Positions 33,892 through 44,059 are shown, numbered from the stretch's first letter. The stretch is 64,000 nt of DNA from Pseudomonadota bacterium (GCA_021782495.1 JAJXUV010000004.1:62001-126000); one strand, 5' to 3'. Notes: generated by a model from the sequence alone, not told the origin. Made by a program: numbers and translations.

Positions 33892-36800
33892 ATGAATAGT
33901 TTTACCGATATTTTTATTCGCCGCCCTGTGTTTGCTATGTCGGTGAGCTTATTGTTATTAGCCATCGGTTTAGCAGCCTTTTTTAAATTAACGGTACGAC
34001 AATTTCCCAAAATGGATGCTTCGGTCATCACCATCAATACCAACTATCCCGGTGCCGATGCCAACCTCATGGCAAATTTCATCACAACGCCTTTAGAAAA
34101 TTCTTTAACTGGCGTTGAAGGCATCGATTACGTCACCTCCAGCAGTTCCCAAAGCAGTAGCAGCATCACCGTTTATTTTGACTTAAATTATCCGATTGAT
34201 GCGGCTATCACCGATGTTTCTAATGCTGTGGCTTCACAAAGTAATGTTTTGCCTAAAGATGCCTTTGCGCCCGTGATTGGAAAAACTGATCCCAGTTCTA
34301 AACCCGTCCTATACTTAGGTTTTACCAGCGATACCATGGATCCGGGTGCCGTCAACGATTATATATTACGTGTCATACAACCTCAATTAGGAACTCTAAG
34401 TGGCGTAGGTCAATTGTCCATTTATGGTGGTCGTTCCTATGCCATGCGCATCAATGTGGATAGCGATAAATTAACGGCTTATAATTTAACTGCAGCAGAT
34501 ATTTATACCGCTTTACAAGAACACAACGTACAATCTGCCGCTGGAACGGTTTACAGTCATTATCAACAATTTAATGTTACCGCTAACACAGACATGCACA
34601 CGGCCGAACAATTCAACAATATGCCGCTTAAAACAGTGAATAATTCCAATACGGGACTCACGACCATTGTTCGTTTAAAGGACGTAGGTTATGCCACTTT
34701 AGGCGCTTTAAATTATAACAGTTCTGCTTTTTTAGACAAACAGCCGATGATCACCATGGCTATTTTACCGACTTCGGATGCTAACCCGCTGGCTGTGTCT
34801 AAAGAAATCAAAGCTGTACTGCCGAGAATTCAAGCGAAAATGCCTGCCGGTTTAAAAGTAACGGTTGTTTACGATTCTTCTATTTTTATTCAAGAATCCA
34901 TCAACGAAGTCGATAAAACCATTGTTGAAGCTGTGATTTTTGTGATCATTGTTATCTTTTTATTTCTAGGCAATTTTCGTGCGATTTTAATCCCGGTTAT
35001 CACCATTCCCTTGTCTTTAATTGGAGTCTGCGTGATCATGCTGGCCATGGGTTATAGTTTGAATACCTTAACACTCTTGGCTTGGGTATTGGCCATCGGT
35101 TTGGTGGTCGACGATGCCATTGTGGTCTTAGAAAACATTCACCGACACATGGAGGATGGCATGAAACCCATTCCGGCTGCTATTGTGGGCGCGCGCGAAA
35201 TCGGTTTTGCCATCATTGCCATGACCATCACGCTGGCCGCTGTGTATGCCCCGATTGGCTTTTCGGGCGGTATTACGGGGATTTTGTTTTCAGAATTTGC
35301 CTTTACCTTGGCAGGTTCTGTGATTGTTTCAGGCTTTATTGCGCTGACTTTATCGCCCATGATGTGTTCGCGGTTGATTAAAGTCGATCACGATCCGAGC
35401 CGTCAAAAACTCTCGCATAAAATCGATGCCATCTTTTCCAAAGTAGTGGCCGTCTATCGTCGCAATTTACAAAAAGCTTTACATAAAAAAATGTATATCG
35501 TTATTTTAACACTGCTTTTGTGGATAGCTTGTTATTTCCTCTATACCACTACTAAAGAAAATTTAACGCCACTGGAAGATCAAGGGGTGATTATCACCAA
35601 TTTCAACGCACCGGCAGGAAATAATGTACAATACACCCAAAAATTTAGCACTGCTTTGAATCCCATTTTTGAAAAGCAGCCGGAAGTGGAACGTTTAGGC
35701 GTCATCAACGGTACTACCAGCCCCAATATCGGTGTTGCTTTTGCGCCTTTGACCAATTGGAGTGAACGCAAACGCTCACAATTTGACATTATGTTTGCAG
35801 TGATGCCAGCTTTAAATGCTATTCCAGGGTTGCAAGCTTATGTCGTTCCCTATCCTTCTATCCCTTTACCAGGTGGTTTTTTCCCTATCTACTTTTCCAT
35901 CACTAGCCCTGAGGGTGTTGATACGCTCCTACCCGCTATCAATGGCTTGTTGAAGGCTGTTAGCAACAATCCTGGCTTCAGACCTGGCGCACAAATTGAC
36001 TTAAAAATGGATTTGCCACAGGTTAATCTCACCATCGATCGCTTAAAAGCAAGCGACCTGGGTATTTCGGAAGCGTCTATTGGCAATGCCTTGTCGATTA
36101 TGTTTGGCTCGCCCCAAAATATACAATTTTCTTACAATGGCCGTGCTTATTATGTGGTGCCAGAATTTACTAAAAATTTTGAATTCAATGCTTCTGCAGA
36201 CGATCTCAATAACATCTATCTGAAAAGCGACAGTACACAGCAATTGATCCCACTTTCTAATATTTCTACCATTCAAAATACCATACAGCCGGAAAGCATT
36301 AACCACTTCCAACAAATCCCTTCGGCCACCTTACAAGCAGGATTGGCAGGTGCTTACAGCACCAGTGAAGCGATTAAGTTTCTAACCGATTACATGGATA
36401 AGAATTTCCCCAACATTTCTTACAATTACGGTGGGCAGACCCGTTATTACATCGATTCACAAGGGGAAATGACGCAAGTCATGTTATTCGCCATCATTAT
36501 TATTTTCTTGGTCTTGTCCTCGCAATTTGAAAGCTTTAGAGATCCCTTAATTATTCTCATCGTTGTGCCTTTAACCCTGGCGGCAGCACTGGCACTCCTG
36601 CGTTCGTTGGGGGGGAATCTAGATATTTACAGTAAAATTGGTTTGACCACGCTAGTCGGCTTAATCGCTAAACACGGTATTTTGATTGTAGAATTTGCGA
36701 ACCAATTGCAAGAAAAAGGCATGAGTAAATTGGACGCCGTGATTGAATCGGCCAGTTTAAGATTAAGACCGATTTTAATGACGACTGGTGCTATGGTGCT

Positions 36801-37014
36801 GGGTGCACTGCCATTGGCCATCGCCAGCGGTGCCGGCGCGAATTCTCGGCGCGAAATCGGTATTATCATCGTATCTGGAATGACCTTTGGTACGCTCTGT
36901 TCCTTATTCGTGGTGCCGACTTGGTATTTGTTGTTGGCTAAGGTCAAAACCAAAAATCCCGAGTTGGATCGCGATATCGAAGAAGCCATCGAAAAGATGA
37001 AGACTTTGGAATAA
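33892..37014 (+). CDS. RND multidrug efflux permease (HAE1 type)
   Basis: 1,040 aa, the usual length for AcrB/MexB-like pumps. It has twelve predicted membrane helices and two large periplasmic loops. The transmembrane proton-relay motif is seen as VLAIGLVVDDAIVVLENIHRH (in part, about residues 399-418). FIRRPVFA at the N-terminus and GLIAKHGILIVEFANQL in the second half are family signatures. It exports drugs, dyes or host-derived amphiphiles using the proton gradient, and is co-transcribed with the adaptor gene. Confidence 0.95.
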   Translation: MNSFTDIFIRRPVFAMSVSLLLLAIGLAAFFKLTVRQFPKMDASVITINTNYPGADANLMANFITTPLENSLTGVEGIDYVTSSSSQSSSSITVYFDLNYPIDAAITDVSNAVASQSNVLPKDAFAPVIGKTDPSSKPVLYLGFTSDTMDPGAVNDYILRVIQPQLGTLSGVGQLSIYGGRSYAMRINVDSDKLTAYNLTAADIYTALQEHNVQSAAGTVYSHYQQFNVTANTDMHTAEQFNNMPLKTVNNSNTGLTTIVRLKDVGYATLGALNYNSSAFLDKQPMITMAILPTSDANPLAVSKEIKAVLPRIQAKMPAGLKVTVVYDSSIFIQESINEVDKTIVEAVIFVIIVIFLFLGNFRAILIPVITIPLSLIGVCVIMLAMGYSLNTLTLLAWVLAIGLVVDDAIVVLENIHRHMEDGMKPIPAAIVGAREIGFAIIAMTITLAAVYAPIGFSGGITGILFSEFAFTLAGSVIVSGFIALTLSPMMCSRLIKVDHDPSRQKLSHKIDAIFSKVVAVYRRNLQKALHKKMYIVILTLLLWIACYFLYTTTKENLTPLEDQGVIITNFNAPAGNNVQYTQKFSTALNPIFEKQPEVERLGVINGTTSPNIGVAFAPLTNWSERKRSQFDIMFAVMPALNAIPGLQAYVVPYPSIPLPGGFFPIYFSITSPEGVDTLLPAINGLLKAVSNNPGFRPGAQIDLKMDLPQVNLTIDRLKASDLGISEASIGNALSIMFGSPQNIQFSYNGRAYYVVPEFTKNFEFNASADDLNNIYLKSDSTQQLIPLSNISTIQNTIQPESINHFQQIPSATLQAGLAGAYSTSEAIKFLTDYMDKNFPNISYNYGGQTRYYIDSQGEMTQVMLFAIIIIFLVLSSQFESFRDPLIILIVVPLTLAAALALLRSLGGNLDIYSKIGLTTLVGLIAKHGILIVEFANQLQEKGMSKLDAVIESASLRLRPILMTTGAMVLGALPLAIASGAGANSRREIGIIIVSGMTFGTLCSLFVVPTWYLLLAKVKTKNPELDRDIEEAIEKMKTLE

Positions 37015-37023
37015 GAAATAACT

Positions 37024-38298
37024 TTAATTGCCGTGATATTCTTTATCCAGCTTCCGCAAAAAAGCCAGTTTTTCGGCCATTTTTATTTCCAAGCCTCTAT
37101 CGGTGGGTTCATAAAATACCTGTGGCTTTAAGCCTTCTGGCCAATAGTTTTCACAAGGCACATAAGCATGGGGTTCATCGTGGGCATATCGATATTCTTT
37201 GCCATAATTTAATTCACGCATCAACTGCGTTGGTGCATTGCGTAAATGATGGGGCACTTCTAAACCCCCCGTTGCTTTGACAAAAGCACGTACTTTGCCA
37301 TAAGCCAGATAAACTGCATTGCTTTTAGCTGCAATGGACAAATAAACAATCGCTTGGGCCAAAGCCAATTCCCCTTCCGGTTGTCCTAAACGCTCAACCG
37401 CTTGCCAAGCTTCCAGCGCTAAAGTTAAAGCTCTGGGATCGGCATTGCCAATATCTTCTGTGGCCATACGCACAATGCGCCGTGCCAAATACAAAGGATC
37501 GCAACCGGCATCCAACATTCGAGTTAACCAATACAAAGCGGCATTGGGATCAGAACCGCGAACCGATTTGTGTAAAGCAGAAATAAAATCGTAGAAAATA
37601 TCGCCCTGTTTATCAAAACGATACACAAAGCCCTGCACAATTTCTTGAATGTGTTCTAGGCTTAAGCTTTCCACTGTCTCCATCAAAGCCAACACCATTT
37701 CTAGAAAATTCAAAGCGCGTCGGGCATCGCCATCGGCGGCCAATGCTAATAAAGTCACTTGCTCTTCGGGCAACACTTGGTGGTGTACTTGCAAAGCACG
37801 CTCTAAAATCAAACGGATCTCATCTTCTGTTAAAGATTTTAAAACATAAACCTTAGCCCTCGACAATAAGGCATTGTTCAAAGCAAAAGAAGGATTTTCA
37901 GTCGTAGCGCCAATCATCGTCAATAAACCATTTTCCATATAAGGCAGAAAGGCATCTTGTTGCGCCTTATTAAATCGGTGAATTTCATCGACAAATAAAA
38001 GGGTTTTTTGCCCGAGTGTGTCCCATTTATTTTGTGCTTCTTGAACTGTGTCACGAATGTCTTTAACACCCGAAAAAACCGCCGATAATTGCACAAAATG
38101 CGATGATGTTTTTTGCGCCATCAATTGTGCTAAAGTAGTTTTACCCGTTCCGGGAGGTCCCCAAAAGATACAAGAATGCAATTGCCCTTTTTCTAAAGTG
38201 ATTCTAAAAGGTTTATTAGGCGCTAATAAATGACTTTGCCCCACCACTTCTTCTAAAGTTTGGGGGCGTAAGGCCGCGGCCAAAGGTTGCGGCTTCAT
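37024..38298 (-). CDS. rarA: Replication-associated recombination protein RarA (MgsA)
   Basis: 424 aa AAA+ ATPase. Walker A is GPPGTGKTTLA (about residues 47-57), Walker B is LFVDEIHRFNK (about 101-111), and a sensor 1 GATTENPSF follows. The C-terminal tetramerisation region (YLARRIVRMATEDIGNADPRA) is typical. It works at stalled replication forks together with RecA and SSB. It converges with the RND permease gene, leaving 9 bp. Confidence 0.96.
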   Translation of the reverse strand: MKPQPLAAALRPQTLEEVVGQSHLLAPNKPFRITLEKGQLHSCIFWGPPGTGKTTLAQLMAQKTSSHFVQLSAVFSGVKDIRDTVQEAQNKWDTLGQKTLLFVDEIHRFNKAQQDAFLPYMENGLLTMIGATTENPSFALNNALLSRAKVYVLKSLTEDEIRLILERALQVHHQVLPEEQVTLLALAADGDARRALNFLEMVLALMETVESLSLEHIQEIVQGFVYRFDKQGDIFYDFISALHKSVRGSDPNAALYWLTRMLDAGCDPLYLARRIVRMATEDIGNADPRALTLALEAWQAVERLGQPEGELALAQAIVYLSIAAKSNAVYLAYGKVRAFVKATGGLEVPHHLRNAPTQLMRELNYGKEYRYAHDEPHAYVPCENYWPEGLKPQVFYEPTDRGLEIKMAEKLAFLRKLDKEYHGN

Positions 38299-38582
38299 CG
38301 CTTAACCGATCAACCGCTTTCTGGGAAAGCCCATATTGGACTCAGCACTCACTGCGTTCGTGCTTCGCCCTTCGGGCACACTACGTGTGTCAAAAATGTT
38401 CGCCGCGCTAACGCGCTTTTCGCTCACATTTTTTGGCGCATCTTGCGCACAATTTTGATGTGAAAAATGCTCATTTATGCTCATATAAACTCCGCTTTTT
38501 CCCCTCAAAATTGCACGCAACCTGCATCCAAATCTGTGCTTTCTCGTTCGTCAATATGGGAGATAAGCTGTTACTTCATCGC
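38299..38582. repeat. Intergenic 284 bp with possible degenerate inverted-repeat element
   Basis: The sequence starts and ends with inverted copies of CCCATATTG (about 38330 and 38556) and contains several small palindromes (CTTCGCCCTTCGGGC, CGCGCTAACGCGC). Similar GAAAAGCCCATA pieces occur at 23451. It may be an old mobile repeat. There is no credible gene. Confidence 0.4.
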
Positions 38583-39233
38583 TTATTGCACCACATCTAC
38601 CCCGGCGGGTAAATCTAAGGCAAAAAGACTGTGCGGTAAAGGCGCATTGATGTCGATATTCTTAAAACGAATCAATGTTGTTTGATCTAAATTATTGTCT
38701 ATTACCATCATATTCAAAATATCGTTTTTAAATAGTAGGGTTAACCGCTTAAAAACATCGTTGTCGTCTTTGGCCAGCAACTGATAGCAAGTATCAGTGC
38801 TATTGGGACAAACCGCGATGTTATATTGTTGTTTTAATTTGTCTAGATTGCCACTTAACAATAAAGCTGGCGTTGCACCATATTGTTCGTCGACATTTTT
38901 GTAGGTAACTTGTTCCAAATCGACGTCGTAAATAGCAAGTTTATTGCCTTGGTTTAAAATCAATTGCTTTGTCGGCTTTGAGGTGTACCAACGAAATAAA
39001 TCCGGACGTTGAAAAGCAATTTCCCCTTGCGTGCTTTCTACCAGTTTCCCCGTCGAATCGAGGGTTTTTTGCTCAAAATCCCCTTTCAAGGTTTGATAAT
39101 GGTTCAAGATAGCTGACAAAGATTGCGCGGCCTCTTCTCCAGCCTTTAAAGGAGTCGCAAATAAAGTCAAACAAGCAATAAACCCTATTTTGAGGATTTG
39201 CTTAAGAGACAGGCTTCTTGTTTCAATGGACAT
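38583..39233 (-). CDS. lolA: Outer-membrane lipoprotein carrier protein LolA
   Basis: 216 aa. A signal peptide (about 1-31, ending PLKA) sends it to the periplasm, where LolA ferries lipoproteins from the LolCDE exporter to LolB. Family features are YQTLKGDFEQKTLD, FQRPDLFRWY (the conserved Arg region) and a C-terminal LFALDLPAGVDVV. It overlaps the upstream lipoprotein gene by 49 bp, implying translational coupling. Confidence 0.9.
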   Translation of the reverse strand: MSIETRSLSLKQILKIGFIACLTLFATPLKAGEEAAQSLSAILNHYQTLKGDFEQKTLDSTGKLVESTQGEIAFQRPDLFRWYTSKPTKQLILNQGNKLAIYDVDLEQVTYKNVDEQYGATPALLLSGNLDKLKQQYNIAVCPNSTDTCYQLLAKDDNDVFKRLTLLFKNDILNMMVIDNNLDQTTLIRFKNIDINAPLPHSLFALDLPAGVDVVQ

Positions 39234-39574
39234 TGTTTTTCACTCACTGCATACCCAAAACGCGTAAAAACGTGTGGGAATAAATATTTCACATCAGAGA
39301 CCGTTTGGCTGCCTTCGTCGATAATAAACAGTACCTCACATTGGCTGGGGGTAAAATAACGCCAAAAAATATGCTTATTTGCCGTAAAGACCGCCACCGG
39401 TTCGCCCATACATTCTTTTACTTGGCTCGCCTTAATACCATTATACATAGAATGCTTTTTGGCTGAAGTTTCAGTCTTATCGGCATTCACCACCTTCGTT
39501 TCTGTATTAGGGGTAGAAGAACAGCCTATCAAGATTAGAAAAGAATAAAAAAGAATCGAAATTTTGATTTTCAT
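39185..39574 (-). CDS. Small lipoprotein, SmpA/OmlA-like
   Basis: 129 aa. A lipobox ILIGC ends at Cys18, followed by Ser-Ser-Thr, so an outer-membrane lipoprotein is expected. Residues about 48-62 (GIKASQVKECMGEPV) resemble the small beta-lactamase-inhibitor-like SmpA/BamE repeat, but the match is weak and function is unassigned. Its end overlaps lolA, whose product would carry it to the outer membrane. Confidence 0.75.
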   Translation of the reverse strand: MKIKISILFYSFLILIGCSSTPNTETKVVNADKTETSAKKHSMYNGIKASQVKECMGEPVAVFTANKHIFWRYFTPSQCEVLFIIDEGSQTVSDVKYLFPHVFTRFGYAVSEKQCPLKQEACLLSKSSK

Positions 39575-39636
39575 GCGAAGATACTCCCTTTGTTCGTCTT
39601 CGTGCCATAATATCGCAATTTTGCTCGTTTTTCAAT

Positions 39637-39661
39637 CCGCTCCCTGACGGTCGCAGCTTGG
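39637..39661. repeat. Solo arm of the GAGCCGCGACC family
   Basis: A 25-bp single arm with two changes from the consensus, between the lipoprotein gene and the MFS gene, ending 4 bp from the MFS stop codon. Confidence 0.8.
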
Positions 39662-39664
39662 ATA

Positions 39665-40888
39665 CTAATTTTTTACTTTTGTCTTCGACAACACGGCGCC
39701 ACCGGCTAATAAAGTCAAGGCACCAATGAGCATGGGGGCGTTTAAGCCTAAAAAAGACACCACAGAACCCAATAAAGAAGTCAAGGCAAAACACAAAGCA
39801 CCAATAGAACCGGTCATCCCCATCACCCAACCTTGTTCTTCAGAACTCACTTGATTGGACAACATGGTCAATAAATTAGAATAACACACTGCAATGCTCA
39901 TACCCACCAAGAAAGCAACGATTAAAGAAATAAGTATAGAATTTGCAACCACCATCCACAGGATCGTCAGCCCGGCTACTATAAAAGCCACGATAACAGA
40001 ATGTTTCAAAGACATCCATTTTAAACACAGCGGCAATACAATCCCACTGCCTAAACTAAAGCCCAAAGCCACCAAAGACAAAAATAAACCCGATTGTAAA
40101 GCCGTAAAATAAAAGTTATTCACTAAAAAAGTCACGATAAAACTAAAATAAGCGCCCCAACCCACTTCCATCAATAATAAAATGAAAGACAAACGGCGTA
40201 CTTGTGGGTGTTTAAAGGCAGAGGTAAAAATCTCCACCGCCCTCAACCAATGCAAGTTTACTTTTTTGCCTGACACAACGGTTTCGTTAAATAAGTAAAT
40301 CAGCAAAACGATGTTAATTAAAGAAATCAAAGCAGCAAAATACATGGGCGTCGTATAGTTAAACCAAGAAATAAGCTTTGCCGAAGACAAAAGTCCGCCC
40401 AATACCGGCCCTAATAAAAACCCCAAAGAAAGGGTTAAGATCATCCAGGACATATTGCGACTTTTGTTGTTGGCATCGCTGAGATCGACGATGGCTGCTT
40501 GGGCAATCGCTTGGCTACCGGCCGTAAAGCCTGCGATCAAACGCCCTATCACCATCAAAGCAATGCTACAAAATGCAATGGACAAACCCGCCATCACATA
40601 ACCTAATACTGCACCCGCCAAACAAATCAACAGAGATTTTTTACGACCCACAACATCCGAAACATCGCCTAAAATCGCCGCGCCAAAAAACCAACTGAAC
40701 ATATACACTGAAATGATCACGCCATAAATAAATTGACGTTGTTGAAGGGAATACTCTCCTTTTAAAAAATGCAAACTGGGGTCGATGATCAAGCTGCTTA
40801 ATAAAGGGAAAAATAATCCCATGCCCATACTGTCGATGAACAATATCAAGAGCAAAGGCATTAATTTTTTAAACAAGCTTGTGTGCAT
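39665..40888 (-). CDS. MFS transporter (drug-efflux/TCR type)
   Basis: 407 aa with twelve predicted membrane helices. The motif-A loop GDVSDVVGRKKSL (about residues 75-87) and the motif-C-like LGFLLGPVLGGLL (about 155-167) mark a drug:proton antiporter of the tetracycline-efflux-like group. The substrate cannot be read from sequence. The start ATG lies immediately beside a GCCTGTTGACA-family element (40893-41045), which may supply or disrupt its promoter. Confidence 0.9.
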   Translation of the reverse strand: MHTSLFKKLMPLLLILFIDSMGMGLFFPLLSSLIIDPSLHFLKGEYSLQQRQFIYGVIISVYMFSWFFGAAILGDVSDVVGRKKSLLICLAGAVLGYVMAGLSIAFCSIALMVIGRLIAGFTAGSQAIAQAAIVDLSDANNKSRNMSWMILTLSLGFLLGPVLGGLLSSAKLISWFNYTTPMYFAALISLINIVLLIYLFNETVVSGKKVNLHWLRAVEIFTSAFKHPQVRRLSFILLLMEVGWGAYFSFIVTFLVNNFYFTALQSGLFLSLVALGFSLGSGIVLPLCLKWMSLKHSVIVAFIVAGLTILWMVVANSILISLIVAFLVGMSIAVCYSNLLTMLSNQVSSEEQGWVMGMTGSIGALCFALTSLLGSVVSFLGLNAPMLIGALTLLAGGAVLSKTKVKN

Positions 40889-40892
40889 ATAG

Positions 40893-41045
40893 GGCCTATT
40901 AGCATGAGGTTTATCGGCTGCAAAATGAGTAGAACCGGCCCAAATGATAGCAAATTTTCGTCAAATATTCCAGAATATTATTCTCAAATTTGTTATCATT
41001 TTGTCTTGGCTCCCTCATTTTTCGCTTCGACAAACCCCACGCTAA
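40893..41045. repeat. GCCTGTTGACA-family MITE-like element
   Basis: About 153 bp between the MFS gene start and the 3' end of rluB. It is homologous along its length to the element at 49791-49951 (shared AAAATGAGTAGAA block and the AAATTTTCGTCAAATATTC centre), with diverged ends. The right end reaches the rluB stop codon. Confidence 0.8.
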
Positions 41046-41779
41046 TAAGCTCTAATCAATTCTCTCATTTCAAAAGTTTTCAATAATCGGTATTGGCCTA
41101 GGGCTAAATCGTCTAAATGGATCGGACCAAAACGCACGCGTTCTAAACGGTTGATCACCAAACCTTGGGAGGCCCACAACCGTCTCACGATGCGATTGCG
41201 GCCTTCTCTTAAACTGACTTTAAACCATTGATTGCGACCTTTAGACAATCCCGGCTCTATGGTTTCAAAAGCTGCCATGCCATCTTCGAGTTCAACACCT
41301 TCCAATAAACGTCTGATCATCTCGGGTTTCACTTCGCCATAAATACGCACTCTGTATTCGCGTTCAAAACCATATTTAGGATGTGCCAATCGATAGGCCA
41401 ATTCACCCTCATTGGTAAACAACAATAATCCTGAGGTATTATAGTCTAAACGCCCCACCACTATCCAACGCCCTTGTGTCAATTCAGGTAAATGCTGAAA
41501 CACTGTTTTGCGACCTTCGGGATCGTAACGGGTACAGACTTCGCCGATGGGTTTGTGGTATATCAATACCCTTGTTTCGGTAGCTGGCGTTTGAATTCGA
41601 ATCGGTTTTTGATCTAAGCAAAAGTGATCGCTTAATTCTACTTTAAGGCCCAGCGAAGCCAATTCGCCATTGACGCTAATACGGCCTTCTTTGATCCAAG
41701 TTTCGATTTGTCGTCTGGAACCAATACCCTGTTGTGCAAGCAGCTTTTGAATACGCTCACTCACGATGTTTCCATACAA
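41042..41779 (-). CDS. rluB: 23S rRNA pseudouridine synthase RluB
   Basis: 245 aa. An N-terminal S4 RNA-binding domain (residues 8-50) is followed by the RsuA-type catalytic domain with GRLDYNTSGLLLFTNEG (catalytic Asp near residue 105). RluB modifies U2605 of E. coli 23S rRNA. Linkage to scpB (19-bp overlap) is the usual context for RluB rather than RluE or RluF. The last codons abut a MITE. Confidence 0.93.
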   Translation of the reverse strand: MYGNIVSERIQKLLAQQGIGSRRQIETWIKEGRISVNGELASLGLKVELSDHFCLDQKPIRIQTPATETRVLIYHKPIGEVCTRYDPEGRKTVFQHLPELTQGRWIVVGRLDYNTSGLLLFTNEGELAYRLAHPKYGFEREYRVRIYGEVKPEMIRRLLEGVELEDGMAAFETIEPGLSKGRNQWFKVSLREGRNRIVRRLWASQGLVINRLERVRFGPIHLDDLALGQYRLLKTFEMRELIRAY

Positions 41780-42393
41780 TCTTGTACGGCAAGTTCAGAA
41801 GCATCGGAATGCGCAACCGCTATCGCTTCTATTTCTAACACTTGTTCCAAATTCTCTACAGCTTTATCCAAATTGTGAATTTCATTTAAAGTAGGCAATT
41901 CATCTAAGCTTTTCAAATTAAAATAATCTAAAAACTTTTTAGTAGTTGCCAACAATTCAGGACGCCCTGGCAATTCTTTGTGACCCACAACGCGGATCCA
42001 TTCTCGTTCAAACAAGGTTTTAATGATACTCCCATTAACCGCCACACCGCGGATTTCTTCAATTTCAGCACGGGTAACCGGTTGTCGATAAGCAATCAAC
42101 ACCAAAGTTTCTAAAAAAGCACGGGTATAACGCGCGGGTTTTTCTTCCCACAATTTAATGATGTATTGGGCATAGTCTGCTTTAATTTGTGCTCTAAAAC
42201 CGCTGGCGACTTCTTTAATCTCAATGATGTCGGCCACAGGTTCTGCACACAATTCTGCTAATACCGTTTTTAATTCTGATAGCTCGGGTCGAGTTTCTTC
42301 TTCAAACACCAAACTCAAGCGTTCTAAGTTTAAAGGTTCACTGGCACTCAATAAAATACTGATGATAATTTTTTTAAGCAAGGCCGCATCCAT
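41761..42393 (-). CDS. scpB: Segregation and condensation protein ScpB
   Basis: 210 aa winged-helix protein, part of the SMC-ScpA-ScpB condensin. YTRAFLETLVLIAYRQPVTR (about residues 93-112) and the RGVAVNGSIIKTL segment are family signatures. Start and stop overlap scpA (1 bp) and rluB (19 bp). No smc gene is in the window. Confidence 0.95.
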   Translation of the reverse strand: MDAALLKKIIISILLSASEPLNLERLSLVFEEETRPELSELKTVLAELCAEPVADIIEIKEVASGFRAQIKADYAQYIIKLWEEKPARYTRAFLETLVLIAYRQPVTRAEIEEIRGVAVNGSIIKTLFEREWIRVVGHKELPGRPELLATTKKFLDYFNLKSLDELPTLNEIHNLDKAVENLEQVLEIEAIAVAHSDASELAVQDCMETS

Positions 42394-43253
42394 TATAATT
42401 CCTCCGAAGTGCTCAAGGCTTTGACATGTAAAGTGCCATAGGCTTCTGTTTGCACGATGTCAATTAAAGTTTGTTTTAACAATTCTAAAACCGCGATGAA
42501 AGTTACAACAACACCCAGTTTTCCTTCTTGCGCTGAAAATAAACTTGAAAATTCCGCGAATTCCACCTGTCGTATTTTGTCTAAGACTTCCGTCATGCGT
42601 TGACGTATCGACAAAGGTTCCATGACGATTTGATGTTTGGTATTTAATTCGACGCGCTGCATGACATCTTTCAAGGCCAACAACAATTCCTTTAATTCCA
42701 CTTCAGGCAAAGGCTTGACTTGCTTCATATTGGGCAATGCTGCATGAACCAAGTGATTGTCTCGTTCTAAACGGGGCAATTCATCCAATTGCACGGCAGC
42801 TTCTTTAAATTGCTCGTATTCTTGTAAACGACGAATGAGTTCGGCCCGAGGATCGTTTTCTTCTTCTTCGACAGCCATTGTTGAACGGGGCAATAACATC
42901 CGCGATTTGATCTCGGCTAAGGTCGCGGCCATCACCAAATATTCTGCGGCCAATTCCAATCGAAAGGCTTTCATCAATTCGACATAGGCTATGTATTGAC
43001 GCGTAATATCGGCGATGGGAATTTCTAAAATATCCAAATTTTGCCGACGAATGAGATACAGCAATAAATCCAAAGGTCCTTCAAAGGCTTCTAAAAAAAT
43101 CTCCAAAGCATCGGGAGGGATGTATAAATCTTCCGGCAATTGCAATAGGGGTTCGCCGCGTATGCGAGCAATGTAGGTTTCGCCTTCTTCTGGGAACGCA
43201 GCGGTTTCGAGAGGGATTTCTTGTGATTCCAGAGGGACTAAGCTTTGTTCCAC
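42393..43253 (-). CDS. scpA: Segregation and condensation protein ScpA
   Basis: 286 aa kleisin of the SMC complex. FEGPLDLLLYLIRRQNLDIL (residues about 53-72) and the helical AAEYLVMAATLAEIKSRMLL segment are diagnostic. The first 40 residues precede the usual family start and are acidic. Overlaps scpB by one base. A solo repeat arm lies 31 bp upstream. Confidence 0.95.
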   Translation of the reverse strand: MEQSLVPLESQEIPLETAAFPEEGETYIARIRGEPLLQLPEDLYIPPDALEIFLEAFEGPLDLLLYLIRRQNLDILEIPIADITRQYIAYVELMKAFRLELAAEYLVMAATLAEIKSRMLLPRSTMAVEEEENDPRAELIRRLQEYEQFKEAAVQLDELPRLERDNHLVHAALPNMKQVKPLPEVELKELLLALKDVMQRVELNTKHQIVMEPLSIRQRMTEVLDKIRQVEFAEFSSLFSAQEGKLGVVVTFIAVLELLKQTLIDIVQTEAYGTLHVKALSTSEEL

Positions 43254-43283
43254 GGTTCCAGGCTCCTAGGGTAAGTTCAAGAT

Positions 43284-43310
43284 CCGCTCCCTGACGGTCG
43301 CGGCTCGGTT
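43284..43310. repeat. Solo arm of the GAGCCGCGACC family
   Basis: A 27-bp near-consensus arm in the 93-bp gap between recO and scpA. Confidence 0.85.
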
Positions 43311-43346
43311 CAGTCGCATTCAAAACAATCATTTTACCCTAAATGG

Positions 43347-44048
43347 CTAGATCATCGCAAACACATCGGCGGATTGTAACCCACGCGTTTCTAAAATATC
43401 CTTAAAAATCAATCGCATAAGTTTCTTGGCTTCCATTCGGGTCTCCGATAAAGTCCAATCGTCAGCCGCCATGGCCAATAGACTTTGCCCAGAAATCCAT
43501 TCCGGGTGTGGATTTGGGCGCGCTGGCATATAGGTTGCCCCCTGTTGCCAATGAAATCGATAATAATGTTGGGGCGATACTTCTTCGCCAGTGGCCACTT
43601 GATAGGTCAAAGGCAAGGCATACCCCAGACTCGACAATAAAGCCAATTCAAAACGCCGCAAAATGACTTCGAGAGAATCATTTTCCTTTAAATCTCGCAA
43701 TACTTGGGCATACTGTTGAAACAAACGAGGTTCAGGTTCGGATTTTTGAATGAGTCGATCAGTCAATTCATTCACGTATAAAGCCGCCAATAAGCATTTA
43801 CCTTTGAAGAAATACGCCAAGCCCTGCCCTTCAGCTTGGGTTAAGGTCATGACGGAACCTCGACCTCGCCAGGCTAAGCACAATTCTTGAAAGGGTTGCA
43901 ATAAACCGCGCCAAGGAGATTTGGCAAGGCGCGCACGTTTGGCCACCAACAGAATGCGATCATGCTGTTCGGTTAAACAATGCAGCAAAAGACTATCGTC
44001 GAGATAAGATCGCGCGTGCAGTATGTATGATCTTTCCATGACTGTCAT
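43347..44048 (-). CDS. recO: DNA repair protein RecO
   Basis: 233 aa. An N-terminal OB-fold (ILHARSYLDDSLLLHCLTE) precedes a helical domain with LYVNELTDRL and RRFELALLSSLGYAL. RecO loads RecA onto SSB-coated DNA in the RecFOR pathway. It lies downstream of era, the common gammaproteobacterial order, but is separated by an inverted repeat. Confidence 0.93.
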   Translation of the reverse strand: MTVMERSYILHARSYLDDSLLLHCLTEQHDRILLVAKRARLAKSPWRGLLQPFQELCLAWRGRGSVMTLTQAEGQGLAYFFKGKCLLAALYVNELTDRLIQKSEPEPRLFQQYAQVLRDLKENDSLEVILRRFELALLSSLGYALPLTYQVATGEEVSPQHYYRFHWQQGATYMPARPNPHPEWISGQSLLAMAADDWTLSETRMEAKKLMRLIFKDILETRGLQSADVFAMI

Positions 44049-44059
44049 CCTTAGGCTGA

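Noticed and set aside
43081-43332. Minus-strand frame of 83 codons reading into the repeat upstream of scpA
   Set aside because: It is a shadow of scpA plus a repeat arm; the encoded phrase is a typical artefact of this repeat family.
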